Shown here piece after piece: positions 49,123 to 57,484 of a stretch of 64,000 nucleotides of DNA (position 1 is the stretch's first letter; every line of letters starts with the position of its first letter). This DNA comes from Faecalibacterium langellae (GTDB lineage: Bacteria > Bacillota > Clostridia > Oscillospirales > Ruminococcaceae): contig NZ_NMTR01000002.1 in the NCBI RefSeq assembly GCF_002549775.1, positions 1-64,000 on the forward strand. The letters are read 5' to 3'. The notes below the pieces were generated by a model. The model searched no databases and was not told the DNA's origin. It saw nothing but the letters and a program-made list of their open reading frames with translations. Position numbers and translations under genes: made by a program.

Positions 49123-49974
49123 ATGTACACAAAACTGTCAATCCCGGAACGGCTCAAAGACCTGCGGGTGGTGGATAAGCACCTGACACTGGAACAGCTG
49201 GCAGAACAAACCGGCCTGTCCAAGTCGGCGCTGGGGAAATATGAGGGCGATGACTACAAGGACATCAGCCCATTTGCGATTGCAACGCTGGCAGAGTTTT
49301 ACGGCGTGTCCACCGACTATCTGATGGGGCTGTCGGAAAATAAGACCATCCCTAATTCTGATCTCCAGTCGCTCCATTTGAGCGATGAAATGATTGAGCT
49401 ATTAAGAAGCGGCAGGATCAACAACCGTCTGCTCTGCGAGCTTGCCACCCATGAAGGTTTTCCCCGGCTCATGACGGACATTACCGTTATCGTTGACCGT
49501 ATCGCCGGTATGCGTGTCAGCCAGATGAATCTGGAACTGGAAGCTGCCCGGCAGAGCGTCATGGAAAGCTATGCGCCGGGAGACGATGACCTTTATATGC
49601 GAACCCTTGAAGTCGCACAGATAGACGGAGAGGATTATTTCAATCACATCGTCCATAAAGACATTGACAAGATCGTAAAAGACATCCAAACAGCACACAC
49701 AAACGACGCTACCACCGCTGATGAACGGCAGGAAACCGTAGCCGAAGTCCGGCAAAAGTTTGAAAAGCTTGTGCAGACGGGAACCAGCGGAGAGGAAGCC
49801 TTTATTCAGGTTTTCTGCGACCAGATGGAAATTCCTTATGAGAAACTGACTTCTGCGGAATTTACTGCCTTTTTGGGAATCCTCAGAAAATCCAAAAAAG
49901 CAAAACGAACTAAAAGTATGCGGGGAAAGGGCAGCCCAATTCCTCCCAACCGGAATGGCAGACAGAAGCGTTAA
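49123..49974 (+). CDS. XRE-family transcriptional regulator of E2
   Basis: A 283-aa protein: HTH (IPERLKDLRVVDKHLTLEQLAEQTGLSKSALGKYE) and long C-terminal region (LHLSDEMIELLRSGRINNRLLCELATHEGF...). Homologue of 19030-19836. GGGGG seven bases before the ATG. Likely represses the divergent operon through the shared inverted repeat. Confidence 0.85.
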   Translation: MYTKLSIPERLKDLRVVDKHLTLEQLAEQTGLSKSALGKYEGDDYKDISPFAIATLAEFYGVSTDYLMGLSENKTIPNSDLQSLHLSDEMIELLRSGRINNRLLCELATHEGFPRLMTDITVIVDRIAGMRVSQMNLELEAARQSVMESYAPGDDDLYMRTLEVAQIDGEDYFNHIVHKDIDKIVKDIQTAHTNDATTADERQETVAEVRQKFEKLVQTGTSGEEAFIQVFCDQMEIPYEKLTSAEFTAFLGILRKSKKAKRTKSMRGKGSPIPPNRNGRQKR

Positions 49975-49980
49975 TAAAAT

Positions 49981-50014
49981 AACCACCCGCTGGGTAATCC
50001 AGTGAGTGGCTCAA
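49981..50014 (+). terminator. terminator after XRE gene of E2
   Basis: CCACCCGCTGGGTAATCCAGTGAGTGG folds into a stem just past the stop codon, followed by an A-rich stretch; modest T run, so strength is uncertain. Confidence 0.5.
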
Positions 50015-50138
50015 AAAAGATATGCTGTTATTTCTGACAGACATCCTACCTTTTTCAGAATCCAGCTGATCGTGTCCCTGTTCATGTAAAATTCAAGGCA
50101 ACTGAACTCTTCATCAACAAGTATGGCATATCGTGGCC

Positions 50139-51656
50139 GAGTTTTTGATAGTTGGTTCCATAGCTTGGGCTATTGCCACGGGTATCAGAATTGTTGTAGC
50201 TGTCGATGGTTTCCTTGCCGAGTGCTTCGGCAAGATCTTTCAGGGTGGTAGGCTCACTGCCGCCGAGGAAAATCTGGCTGTCCATGTTGCCCACGATGGT
50301 ATCCGCATTGTCCTTGTAGATGGCTTTCAACTGGCTGCGGGTCTGCAAGACCAGACACGCCGAGATCTCACGGCTGCGGATAGTGGCCACCAGTTTTTCC
50401 AGTTGTGGAATCTGACCGATGTTAGCACACTCATCAATGAGGCACCGCACATGGATGGGCAGCTTACCGCCGTACACATCATCGGCTTTGTCGCAGAGCA
50501 GATTGAAAAGCTGGGTGTAGATCATAGAGATTAAGAAGTTGAATGTACTGTCGGTATCACTCATAATCAGGAACAATGCCGTTTTCCGGTCGCCCAGCTT
50601 GTCGAGTTCCAGTTCATCATACATGGTGGCATCCCGAACTTCCTGAATGTCGAATGGAGATAAACGGGCACCGCAGGAAATAAGGATCGACTTAGCCGTC
50701 TTGCCGGCAGCTAGCTTGTAAAGTTTGTACTGCCGCACGGCAAAGGATTTTGGCTTCTTCTTGCCCAGATCCTCAAACAGTAGGTCAACTGGATTCTGAT
50801 AAGTTTCATCGTCCTCAGACACCTGCATAGTATTCAACATTTCCAACAGTGTTGCGAAGTTTTGCTCCTCAACCGGGGCTTCATAATGCAGATAGGCAAT
50901 CAATGAAACCAGCAAAAGCCGTTCGGCCTTGTCCCAGAAAGGGTCACCACCTTGACCCTCACCCTTGGTGTTGGTCATCAGTGCGGTGACGAGCTTCAGA
51001 ATGTCCTTTTCACTGTGGATGTACGCCATGGGGTTATAGCGCATACTCTTGGAAAAGTTGATGGTGTTGAAAATCTTTAGCTTGTAGCCCTTTTGTAACA
51101 GGGCATTGCCGCACTCGACTACGATACTGCCTTTCGGATCAGTAATTACATATGAACTATGACATTGTAAAAGATTCGGTTTCAGCCAGAACCTCGTCTT
51201 GCCGCTGCCGGAGCCGCCGACTACCAGCACGTTTTTGTTCCGAGCATTCTTCGGATCAGGTGGGCGGTTGGACATCATCAGCCGTTCTGTTTTGGTCAGG
51301 ATGATATTGTCCTCGAACTTTGGAGCCATAAATGGCTCTATATCCTTCGGAGTGCCCCACCGGGCGGAGCCGTACTCCATGCAGTGACGGTACTTCTTGG
51401 CGTTTTTACCTTTCAGATACACCGCCAGCCGCATCGCGGCACCGCAGCATAAACCCACCAGCAGATCCAGTGGATGCAGGCTGGGCAGCGGATTTGAAAA
51501 TGCAGCCGGGAGCGTATCCATCAGCGATACGATTTTGTCGCCAAGTTCCTTACCCGCAGCCAGCCGCCACGCCTCGCCCAGATTGGTTGCCAGCAAGCCA
51601 ATTACCACATAGGGCAGATAGAGCGCCAGCAGCTTGGAAAGCTTCTTTTTGCTCAT
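50139..51656 (-). pseudogene. virD4: VirD4/TraG coupling protein, N-terminal part (split by E2)
   Basis: 506 residues of the type IV coupling protein: two N-terminal transmembrane helices (about 10-25 and 63-80), Walker A GGSGSGKT (147-154), Walker B RCLIDECANIG, and the SRSQLKAIY-type C-terminal motif region QTRSQLKAIYKDNADTIVGN. It ends at QKLG, then 17 foreign residues from E2 and a stop at 50082. The missing 80-residue tail is at 36744-36990. The protein normally delivers relaxase-DNA to the channel; loss of the tail may block transfer. Confidence 0.92.
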
Positions 51657-52111
51657 AGGCCGCGCTCCTCCTGCTTGTGCCGCACTTTGTCCGGCAGGTT
51701 TGCAACGGACTGCGCCAGATCGTGCAGCTTTGCCAGCACGGAAGGACGCTTGGTTTTATCCAGCACCGATGCCGAATATTCCTTGAACGCTGCGCTCAAG
51801 GCGTCTGTGTCCTGTGCCTTGAAGTAGATCAGATACCGGGGCGGCGTGCAGGACAGGTCTTTCTGGATGGCGTAGTCGATGTGATACCGCTTAGCATAGC
51901 GGTCAAAATCCTTGATGCCGGTTTTCTGGATCTCCACATTGGTCACGCCACGGTTCTGTCGCACTAGCCGCTTCATGGACTGCTTGCCCTGCGAAGCGTG
52001 CTTGTCGTACTGCCGCAGCAGAAACTGCATCCCACGCAGCAGGGTGCGGGCAGACAGTTTTGTGGTCGAGATGGCAAGGTTGGCCGTCTTATGCTCGATT
52101 TCTTCCTGCAT
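51653..52111 (-). CDS. pcfB: PcfB/DUF3801 family protein
   Basis: A 152-aa protein (MQEEIEHKTANLAISTTKLSARTLLRGMQFLL...). The ISTTKLSARTL block and the later VTNVEIQKTGIKDFDRYAKRY are typical of PcfB-like proteins, which assist the coupling protein. Start 52111 follows GGAGG; stop overlaps the virD4 start by 4 bp. Confidence 0.88.
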   Translation of the reverse strand: MQEEIEHKTANLAISTTKLSARTLLRGMQFLLRQYDKHASQGKQSMKRLVRQNRGVTNVEIQKTGIKDFDRYAKRYHIDYAIQKDLSCTPPRYLIYFKAQDTDALSAAFKEYSASVLDKTKRPSVLAKLHDLAQSVANLPDKVRHKQEERGL

Positions 52112-52140
52112 CGTTACCACCTCCTGTGCAGAAAATCGCC

Positions 52141-52587
52141 TTAACGGTCATGTTCCACCGGGGGCTTACTCACAGCCTTTTCTGCATCACTCTGAACTGA
52201 TTCATCCGAAACCGGAATGACCATCAGGCGACGCCCCAGAGGGAGAAAGGCTTCGGGTTGATGGAATTCTTCTTCATACTTCTGCGCCAGCTCCGGGGAG
52301 AGCGATACAAAATCTTCCTCGCCCAGACCTACCACCAGAAAGGTTCCGGCAATAACATCGTACATCAGCCCGTCCTCGTCCCATAAAGCCCGGTTCAGCG
52401 GCAGACCCATAAGCTTGCCGTCATCGTTATAAACGATGGCAACCGGATCTTCAAAAGGGTAGCTTGCGCCGATGGAGCCGCCCACCGCCTGCTGCAAGGC
52501 TTTCAGGTCGTTATCGATCTCGACCTGCTGCGGATACTGCCCCGGTGCAATTTTCAGCACCGACAGAGTGTTCTCGTTCTGTTCCAT
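52141..52587 (-). CDS. DUF3846 family protein
   Basis: A 148-aa protein (MEQNENTLSVLKIAPGQYPQQVEIDNDLKALQQAVGGSIGASYPF...). The LKALQ..VGG.I....PFEDPVAIVYND.GK..GLP.NRAL.DE block defines DUF3846, an accessory protein of conjugative elements and phages with unknown function. The start at 52587 matches homology and follows GAGGAAG. Confidence 0.88.
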   Translation of the reverse strand: MEQNENTLSVLKIAPGQYPQQVEIDNDLKALQQAVGGSIGASYPFEDPVAIVYNDDGKLMGLPLNRALWDEDGLMYDVIAGTFLVVGLGEEDFVSLSPELAQKYEEEFHQPEAFLPLGRRLMVIPVSDESVQSDAEKAVSKPPVEHDR

Positions 52588-52711
52588 TATCTTCCTCCTC
52601 AAATTTGATAGTGATTTCCTGCCCAGCACGGGCGGCGTTCAACAGAGCTGCCACAAAGAAGCCGAAAAAGGCACCAGCTTCAAAAATGATAAACGAATAA
52701 ATATAATTCAT
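52511..52711 (-). CDS. small membrane protein, DUF3789-like
   Basis: A 66-aa protein: MNYIYSFIIFEAGAFFGFFV then AALLNAARAGQEITIKFEEE. One transmembrane helix with G-A-F-F-G-F-F as in DUF3789 small proteins of ICEs. GAGG before the ATG. Its end overlaps the DUF3846 gene by 77 bp in another frame. Confidence 0.55.
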   Translation of the reverse strand: MNYIYSFIIFEAGAFFGFFVAALLNAARAGQEITIKFEEEDNGTEREHSVGAENCTGAVSAAGRDR

Positions 52712-52752
52712 AGCGAACCTCCTGCATTGACTGAACTGTGAGAAGAATCCTC

Positions 52753-52992
52753 TCAGGGAGGACGAGGAGCGCAAGACGCGGTGACGGTATGCTTAGTGGA
52801 AACATTGGCATGAGTATGCGGTGCGGCATCGGTAGAAAAATAGTCGTACAGAGCATCCCGCAGAGAATGGAAGCAACGAGCATGGTAGTCGTGCAGACGG
52901 AGAACCAGAATCTTCAAAACATCAACGGCGGAACAGTAAAAGTCCTCCGTGACTTCTGCGAAACTCTCATAGCAGGTCATTTCAGTATCCAT
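52753..52992 (-). CDS. hypothetical small ICE protein
   Basis: A 79-aa frame starting MDTEMTCYESFAEVTEDFYC with AGAGG six bases upstream, 10 bp after the previous gene. The stretch SAVDVLKILVLRLHDYHARC echoes the start of Maff2 (NSAVDVLKTLVVAL), maybe by chance. Function unknown. Confidence 0.5.
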   Translation of the reverse strand: MDTEMTCYESFAEVTEDFYCSAVDVLKILVLRLHDYHARCFHSLRDALYDYFSTDAAPHTHANVSTKHTVTASCAPRPP

Positions 52993-53002
52993 ACTGCACC
53001 TC

Positions 53003-53473
53003 TCAGTCAATGCAGATGCAGACCATCTTCTCGCGGCCAGCCATAAGAGGGACGCTGTTCTCGGCCAGATAGCACTGGATCAGATACAGGTCACTGGTGG
53101 TAAGGGCAACAAAGCTGCCATTGGTATCGTAGCGTACAAAGACAACGGCACCGGACAGATACCGCTTGCCAGCCAGTGTGATGACCTGACGAGGGTCGTA
53201 ACAGAGAGCCAGCGGCACATCGTCGCTGATGCTGTAGCAGGAATCTGCTTCATCGAAGCAAGGCAGGTAACTGCGGACGTTCGCCAGCGGAGTGATGGTC
53301 AGTTCGATCTCCGGGGCAATCACAGCGGCGTAAACTTCATCATCGCCGAGCTGCCGCTCCAACACATCGCTCATCTTGTTAAAGAAGTCGGTCACGGCAG
53401 TGTCCATGTGGTTGATTTTCTGATTCATGGCTTCGATGGTCTTTGCGGTCTTGAGATCAATGGTAGTGTTCAT
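53003..53473 (-). CDS. conserved hypothetical ICE protein
   Basis: A 156-aa protein: N-terminal helices (IDLKTAKTIEAMNQKINHMDTAVTDFFNKMSDVLE), then a beta-rich domain (GDDEVYAAVIAPEIELTITP...CYDPRQVITLAGKRYLSGAVVFVRYDT). Found after ParB in this ICE family; no function known to me. Confidence 0.65.
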   Translation of the reverse strand: MNTTIDLKTAKTIEAMNQKINHMDTAVTDFFNKMSDVLERQLGDDEVYAAVIAPEIELTITPLANVRSYLPCFDEADSCYSISDDVPLALCYDPRQVITLAGKRYLSGAVVFVRYDTNGSFVALTTSDLYLIQCYLAENSVPLMAGREKMVCICID

Positions 53474-53538
53474 AGTGTTTTTCTCCTAATTTTTGCAAAA
53501 AAGAAAGACCCGGTCGGGTCTTACGTTCAAAAGGTGTA

Positions 53539-54471
53539 TCAGCGTTCATTCTGCCGCTGCTGTTTACGCTGCCACTGATCCAGCAGCTTGATGATGGTGT
53601 CCTCCATCTGTTTCGGGGTGAAGCTGCGCGGGAAATACTTCCGCAGGGTGTCGTTTTTGATGACCACTTTGTCCAGTTCGTCCTTTTTTTCTTCTCCCAT
53701 GACAGCAAAGGCAACATCATACGAAAAGTGCCCTTCCTGTGCCAGCTTTTTGAGCCGTTGCGCTTGGGAAAGGGATGGAGCATTCTGGGTGTCTTGCATC
53801 GCTTCTAAAAAATCCCGCTGTTGGCTTTCGTCCAGATAGGACAACTCCACAGCGGGATTAAAAGCAATTTTCTTTTCGTCTACCATATCCAGCAGTTCCG
53901 GGATGAGGTTGGTCAGGCGGATAAAACGCTGGACTTGCTTATAACTTTCGCCTGTTCCTTCAGCAACAATCTCTGTACTGCGTTTCCCGAAATAATCTGG
54001 GACAACTTGTCCCACATTTTTGGGTCGTCCAACAGTTCGCTCGATTGCTTCCAGCTTCATCTTGTAAGCGAAAGCCCGTTCGCTGGGCAAGATGTTCTCA
54101 CGTTGGAGATTGCTGTCCACCATGAGCAAAACAGCGGCGTCATCATCCATTTGACGGACAATAACCGGCAGGGTGTCCAGCCCGGCAAGCTGTGCAGCGT
54201 GCTGACGGCGGTGCCCGGAGATGATCTCGTAGCCACCTTCCGGGCGTGGGCGGGCAATCAGCGGAGACAGCACGCCGTACTGCTCCACGCTTTCCACCGT
54301 GCGTTGCATGGACTCATCATCCAAAACCTTAAAAGGATGATTCTTGAAAGGAAACAGTTCTCCGATGGGAATCTGCTGAACCTGTTCCCGTTGTTGTTCC
54401 TGTCGGGATTCTTCCGTGGAGAAAATGTCATCTGCCCCTTTCAGCGACACGTTTAAGCTGTTTTTCGGCAT
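53539..54471 (-). CDS. parB: ParB/Spo0J-family partition protein
   Basis: A 310-aa protein with the ParB nuclease-like domain (LIARPRPEGGYEIISGHRRQHAAQLAGL) and central HTH region (RENILPSERAFAYKMKLEAIERTVGR...RSTEIVAEGTGESYKQVQRFIRL). It would bind a parS-like site on the ICE and load with ParA. Overlaps parA by 44 bp. Confidence 0.92.
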   Translation of the reverse strand: MPKNSLNVSLKGADDIFSTEESRQEQQREQVQQIPIGELFPFKNHPFKVLDDESMQRTVESVEQYGVLSPLIARPRPEGGYEIISGHRRQHAAQLAGLDTLPVIVRQMDDDAAVLLMVDSNLQRENILPSERAFAYKMKLEAIERTVGRPKNVGQVVPDYFGKRSTEIVAEGTGESYKQVQRFIRLTNLIPELLDMVDEKKIAFNPAVELSYLDESQQRDFLEAMQDTQNAPSLSQAQRLKKLAQEGHFSYDVAFAVMGEEKKDELDKVVIKNDTLRKYFPRSFTPKQMEDTIIKLLDQWQRKQQRQNER

Positions 54472-55261
54472 TCGCCATCACCTCCTCGGTCAGAGATTTA
54501 TAGGCTTCTGCCACCTTGCCTTTGGGGTCGTGCTGGAAAATGCTTTTGCCCACGGCACTGATTTCCGCAGCACGGACAGACCGGGGAATGGTCTGGTCAA
54601 ACACCTTGATCTTGCTGCCGTAAGCACCCCGAATCAGGTTGTCGATCTGCTGCCCGTAGTTGGTGCGGCTGTCGGTCATGGTGAGCAGGATGCCCTCGAT
54701 TTTCAGCTTCGGGTTGATCTGCCGCCGGACTTTCTGCACCGTCTGCAAAAGCTGTTCCAAGCCTTTTGCAGACAGATACTGCGCCTGCACAGGAATCAGG
54801 GTGGTGTCTGCTGCTGCCAGTGCGTTCACGGTCAGCATCCCAAGGGAAGGAGTGCAGTCCAGCAGAATGAAATCGTATTCATGCTTTGCACCTTCCAACA
54901 CCTGTTTCAGCATCTTTTCCCGGTTCATGCAGTTAACGAGAGACACTTCCATCCCTGCCAGTTCGATGTTGGCTGGAATCAGGTCAACGCCCTCCGCATG
55001 GTGCAGGATACCTTCGCCGGGCGGAATACTTTGGTCGTTCATGGCTTTCTGCATCAGGGTGGAAAGGGTTGTGGGCAATTCATCGGGCTGCTGCCAGCCC
55101 ATGCTGATGGTCAAGCTGCCCTGCGGGTCAGCGTCCACCAACAGGACCTTCTTGCCCTCCATCGCCAGACCGATGCCCAGATTTTCACAGGTCGTGGTCT
55201 TACCGGTGCCGCCTTTCTGGTTGACGATGGCAATCGTAGTTGCTTTCTTTGAAATTTTCAT
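54428..55261 (-). CDS. parA: ParA-family partition ATPase
   Basis: A 277-aa ATPase with the deviant Walker A KGGTGKTT (16-23), VLLVDADPQGSLT and LLDCTPSLGMLTVNAL. It stabilises the circular or replicating ICE. The ATG is only two bases after GGAGG and shares DNA with the repA stop, so its expression is probably coupled to RepA. Confidence 0.92.
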   Translation of the reverse strand: MKISKKATTIAIVNQKGGTGKTTTCENLGIGLAMEGKKVLLVDADPQGSLTISMGWQQPDELPTTLSTLMQKAMNDQSIPPGEGILHHAEGVDLIPANIELAGMEVSLVNCMNREKMLKQVLEGAKHEYDFILLDCTPSLGMLTVNALAAADTTLIPVQAQYLSAKGLEQLLQTVQKVRRQINPKLKIEGILLTMTDSRTNYGQQIDNLIRGAYGSKIKVFDQTIPRSVRAAEISAVGKSIFQHDPKGKVAEAYKSLTEEVMANAEKQLKRVAERGR

Positions 55262-56157
55262 CACCTCCGCATCGCTAAGTCGTGGTTGGTTTGGTTCTGG
55301 TAGGAAAGCTGCATCGTGGTGGGTGCGTTATACAGAGAAGCGAGCAGATATTGTTTCATGTTTCGGATTGGGCTGCTGTTCTCTGCAAGGCACTTCAGCA
55401 CAAAACGGATATGGTCGGCGTTCAGCTTCATAAACCGGCTGCGTACCACCTCGGCGGGCTTATCGTCCCCGGCAATGCGCAGCGTCTTGCGGTTGGTGGC
55501 ACAGGTATCCACCAGCAAATCCACGATTTGGTAGAGGGTATCTTCATCATCCGGGTAAAGCCGGAGAAGAAGGTCCATCTCCAAAGAACGTGAAAAATAT
55601 TCTTCCAGTTGGGCGCGTTTGCTCATCCAGTCGTTTTCATCGGAATAGATAGGATCAGTATCGCTTACCTCTGTGTTATTTCTATCAGTCTTATTACATC
55701 GTAGTTTGGCCGGGTCTTGAAGCGTATTCTGGACGACTCCAGAATCGTCATTATCACGATTCAGAAAGCGTAGTTTTGACGATTCTGACGAAAAATTCTT
55801 CACATAGATGAGATCGGGCTTGCCCAGCCCCCTCCGTTTGCGTTCAATCAGGCCGTACTCTTCCAGTTCTCGCAGCAGCTTGGTCGCCTTTTTATCGGCA
55901 CAGCCCAGTGAATCCTGCACCTCCTGCACAGTATAGATGATGAACACCCGCCCAGCTTTGTCCAACCAACCATTCCGGGCTGAAAGGCTCATGCGGTCCA
56001 GCAGGATACCGTACAGGGTTTTGGCATCTGTGGAAAGCGGTTGGAAGCGGCTGTCATGAAACAACAGCTTGGGAATCCGGTAGAAGGAGAACAGCTCGCT
56101 GGACTGCCCATAGAAGTAATCAAGGTCTGCGGTTCTTGTCGGCTTTCTTTCGGGCAT
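55261..56157 (-). CDS. repA: replication initiator protein A (RepA_N type)
   Basis: A 298-aa protein (MPERKPTRTADLDYFYGQSSELFSFYRIPKLLFHDSRFQPLSTDAKTLYGILLDRM...). The YF.G...E.F.FY.IPK.L....F..LS..AK.LY..LLDRMSLS block is the RepA N-terminal domain, with winged helix GCADKKATKLLRELEEYGLIERKRRGLGKPDLIYV. It likely initiates ICE replication. Clustered with parA-parB. Confidence 0.92.
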   Translation of the reverse strand: MPERKPTRTADLDYFYGQSSELFSFYRIPKLLFHDSRFQPLSTDAKTLYGILLDRMSLSARNGWLDKAGRVFIIYTVQEVQDSLGCADKKATKLLRELEEYGLIERKRRGLGKPDLIYVKNFSSESSKLRFLNRDNDDSGVVQNTLQDPAKLRCNKTDRNNTEVSDTDPIYSDENDWMSKRAQLEEYFSRSLEMDLLLRLYPDDEDTLYQIVDLLVDTCATNRKTLRIAGDDKPAEVVRSRFMKLNADHIRFVLKCLAENSSPIRNMKQYLLASLYNAPTTMQLSYQNQTNHDLAMRR

Positions 56158-56374
56158 AGAGAATATCCCATTTTTCAGGTGTGGAACGGAATACATTGAC
56201 CTGCTTCTTATAAGGGCAGTGGGCATACAGGCAGGTGCGGAACTTGAAATCGGGCCGATAGTACGGACACAGCTTGCAGCTGTCCGGGGCACGGTCAGAA
56301 CCTTCGCCAGCGGCGATCACATGGTGCATGGAGTGCTGAACATGGCGCAGGGCTTCGTTTCGCTTGTGGCTCAC
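56120..56374 (-). CDS. small cysteine-rich ICE protein
   Basis: An 84-aa protein with Cys-x2-Cys and further Cys residues (SCKLCPYYRPDFKFRTCLYAHCPY), suggesting a zinc site. Overlaps repA by 38 bp and the next Cys-rich gene by 4 bp, so all are one operon. Function unknown. Confidence 0.65.
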   Translation of the reverse strand: MSHKRNEALRHVQHSMHHVIAAGEGSDRAPDSCKLCPYYRPDFKFRTCLYAHCPYKKQVNVFRSTPEKWDILYARKKADKNRRP

Positions 56375-56631
56375 TTGGCATCACCTCGTTTCTCCAGCGG
56401 TGTCATCAGGTCTTTGTAACAGGGAACCAGCACACAGGGCTTTGCCCGCTTGTAGGGGCACCCTTCGCACTTGCTGGGGCCTTTGGGCGGCTCAATCAGA
56501 TAGTAGCAGTTCTCTTTGCCGAGAACACAGCCCTTCTTTCGATTCTTCCAGAAGAAGCAGTGCCGGCAATCTGCCGGGCGGGAAGCATGGTAGCGGATAC
56601 CGTCGATCGTGACGGTCAGAACTTTTTTCAT
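56371..56631 (-). CDS. small cysteine-rich ICE protein
   Basis: An 86-aa protein, MKKVLTVTIDGIRYHASRPA then DCRHCFFWKNRKKGCVLGKE, with further CEGCPYKRAKPC. Seven or more cysteines in Cys-x2-Cys pairs. GGAGGG precedes the ATG. First gene of the visible maintenance operon. Function unknown. Confidence 0.65.
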   Translation of the reverse strand: MKKVLTVTIDGIRYHASRPADCRHCFFWKNRKKGCVLGKENCYYLIEPPKGPSKCEGCPYKRAKPCVLVPCYKDLMTPLEKRGDAK

Positions 56632-56681
56632 CGGTAAACCCTCCTTTGGTGGATTCGGGTAGTTCGGCCCGAAAACAAAAA

Positions 56682-56727
56682 AGCGCGTTCCTCTTTCTGT
56701 TCCGAGAGAACAGCGAGTGAACGCGCT
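56682..56727. other. long stem-loop at right end of ICE
   Basis: AGCGCGTTC (56682-56690) and GAACGCGCT (56719-56727) are perfect inverted repeats, with TCTGTTC / GAACAG pairing inside. It lies in the leader of the Cys-rich/repA operon. Could be a terminator facing away, an attenuator or a binding site. Confidence 0.6.
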
Positions 56728-56883
56728 ATGTATGGAGAAAAGTGTTTTGCACGGCTTCCAGCAGAAAGGTGGAAAATAGATTCACACAGATTATCTTGTA
56801 TTTACATGGATTTACAGGAAAGCGTTTACCAATCTTAGCAGAGAGCCAGAAAACAGGGTTCAAAAGGCGCTTTATGAGGCTTC

Positions 56884-56948
56884 ATTAGCTGGAAAGCCGA
56901 TTTTATTAGCTGGAGCTGAAAATTCTGCTAATGGCATTAGCTGGCTAA
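56884..56948. repeat. ATTAGCTGG repeats at right end of ICE
   Basis: ATTAGCTGG occurs at 56884-56892, 56905-56913 and 56936-56944, and GCTAAT at 56927-56932 and 56943-56948. Clustered short repeats close to the ICE end and next to a tRNA gene resemble integrase arm-type sites or a parS/iteron cluster. Confidence 0.55.
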
Positions 56949-56972
56949 TTTTGGTGATAGGTTCAAAATGAA

Positions 56973-57017
56973 AAATGCGAAGATCGTCTTTCACATGGAA
57001 AAATGACCTTCGCATTT
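56973..57017 (-). terminator. terminator downstream of tRNA-Arg
   Basis: AAATGCGAAG ... CTTCGCATTT, 10-bp perfect stem, followed on the minus strand by TTTTTCATTTTG. It directly follows the tRNA 3' end. Confidence 0.75.
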
Positions 57018-57027
57018 CTTAAAAGGA

Positions 57028-57101
57028 TGTCCCTACCCGGGTTCGAACCGGGGGCGTTTCGCTTAGGAGGCGAACCCTCTATCCAGCTGAGGTATAGAGA
57101 C
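57028..57101 (-). tRNA. tRNA-Arg (anticodon CCT)
   Basis: A complete cloverleaf: acceptor GTCTCTA/TAGGGAC, D-stem CCTC/GAGG, anticodon stem TTCGC/GCGAA with loop CTCCTAA (CCT), T-arm CCCGG-TTCGAAC-CCGGG, discriminator A. No encoded CCA. The ICE lies at its 3' side, a common integration place for tyrosine integrases. A 5' half copy is at 57299-57338. Confidence 0.9.
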
Positions 57102-57298
57102 ATATATGTATTATCGTTGATTTTTGACTTTTCTGCACTTTGTATGGAATGCTTTTCACAACGAAGTGACCGACTGCGTTGCAACCGGAACGGTGTTAAA
57201 CTTGTTGCATCAAAAATTGTTGAGAAAACTTCGATTCCCGGTCTTGCTTTTGATTAGAGCAATCACTTCTGCCCCCAAGGTATCAGGTTGACCGAATT

Positions 57299-57338
57299 CT
57301 TAGGAGGCGAACGCTCTATCCAGCTGAGCTATGAAGAC
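57299..57338 (-). pseudogene. 5' half of a second tRNA-Arg(CCT)
   Basis: GTCTTCATAGCTCAGCTGGA then TAGAGCGTTCGCCTCCTAAG is the acceptor, D-arm and anticodon loop of a tRNA-Arg(CCT). It stops right after the loop and continues as AATTCGG, unrelated to a tRNA. A breakpoint in the anticodon arm is what a tyrosine-recombinase crossover or its imprecise repair would leave. The 200 bp between this remnant and the intact tRNA has no gene. Confidence 0.75.
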
Positions 57339-57399
57339 AAAAACACACCGCCGGAGACGGCGCACACTTATAATACCGCATCCGGCGGATAAAATCAAG

Positions 57400-57428
57400 T
57401 TGAACCCGCTGCGCAAAAGGTGTATTCT
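57400..57428 (+). promoter_or_regulatory. promoter of the TrkH gene
   Basis: TTGAAC (57400-57405), 17 bases, TATTCT (57423-57428), 57 bp before the start codon. Confidence 0.65.
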
Positions 57429-57484
57429 ATAAGCAGAGAGAAAATGAAAGCCGCGGCAGCTGTTTGCCGCGTGCGGAGGAGCTT

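Larger units (their letters stand above)
36991..50138. mobile_element. Mobilizable serine-recombinase element E2 (13.1 kb) splitting virD4
   Basis: The virD4 frame breaks at 36991 and resumes at 50139, with a CC/GG core at both junctions and short inverted ends CCACAATGTC / CCACGATATG. It holds the same replication core as A (recombinase, small protein, VirE-like, CHC2 primase, relaxase, XRE) but with a MobV-type relaxase, plus a 5-kb cargo block at the left end with a two-component system and ABC transporter. The recombinase lies inside rather than at the end, so the cargo may have been added later. Confidence 0.8.

Noticed and set aside
42270-50138. E2 as a smaller element ending beside its recombinase near 42200
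   Set aside because: No host sequence resumes at 42200; virD4 sequence resumes only at 36990, so the cargo block is inside the insertion.
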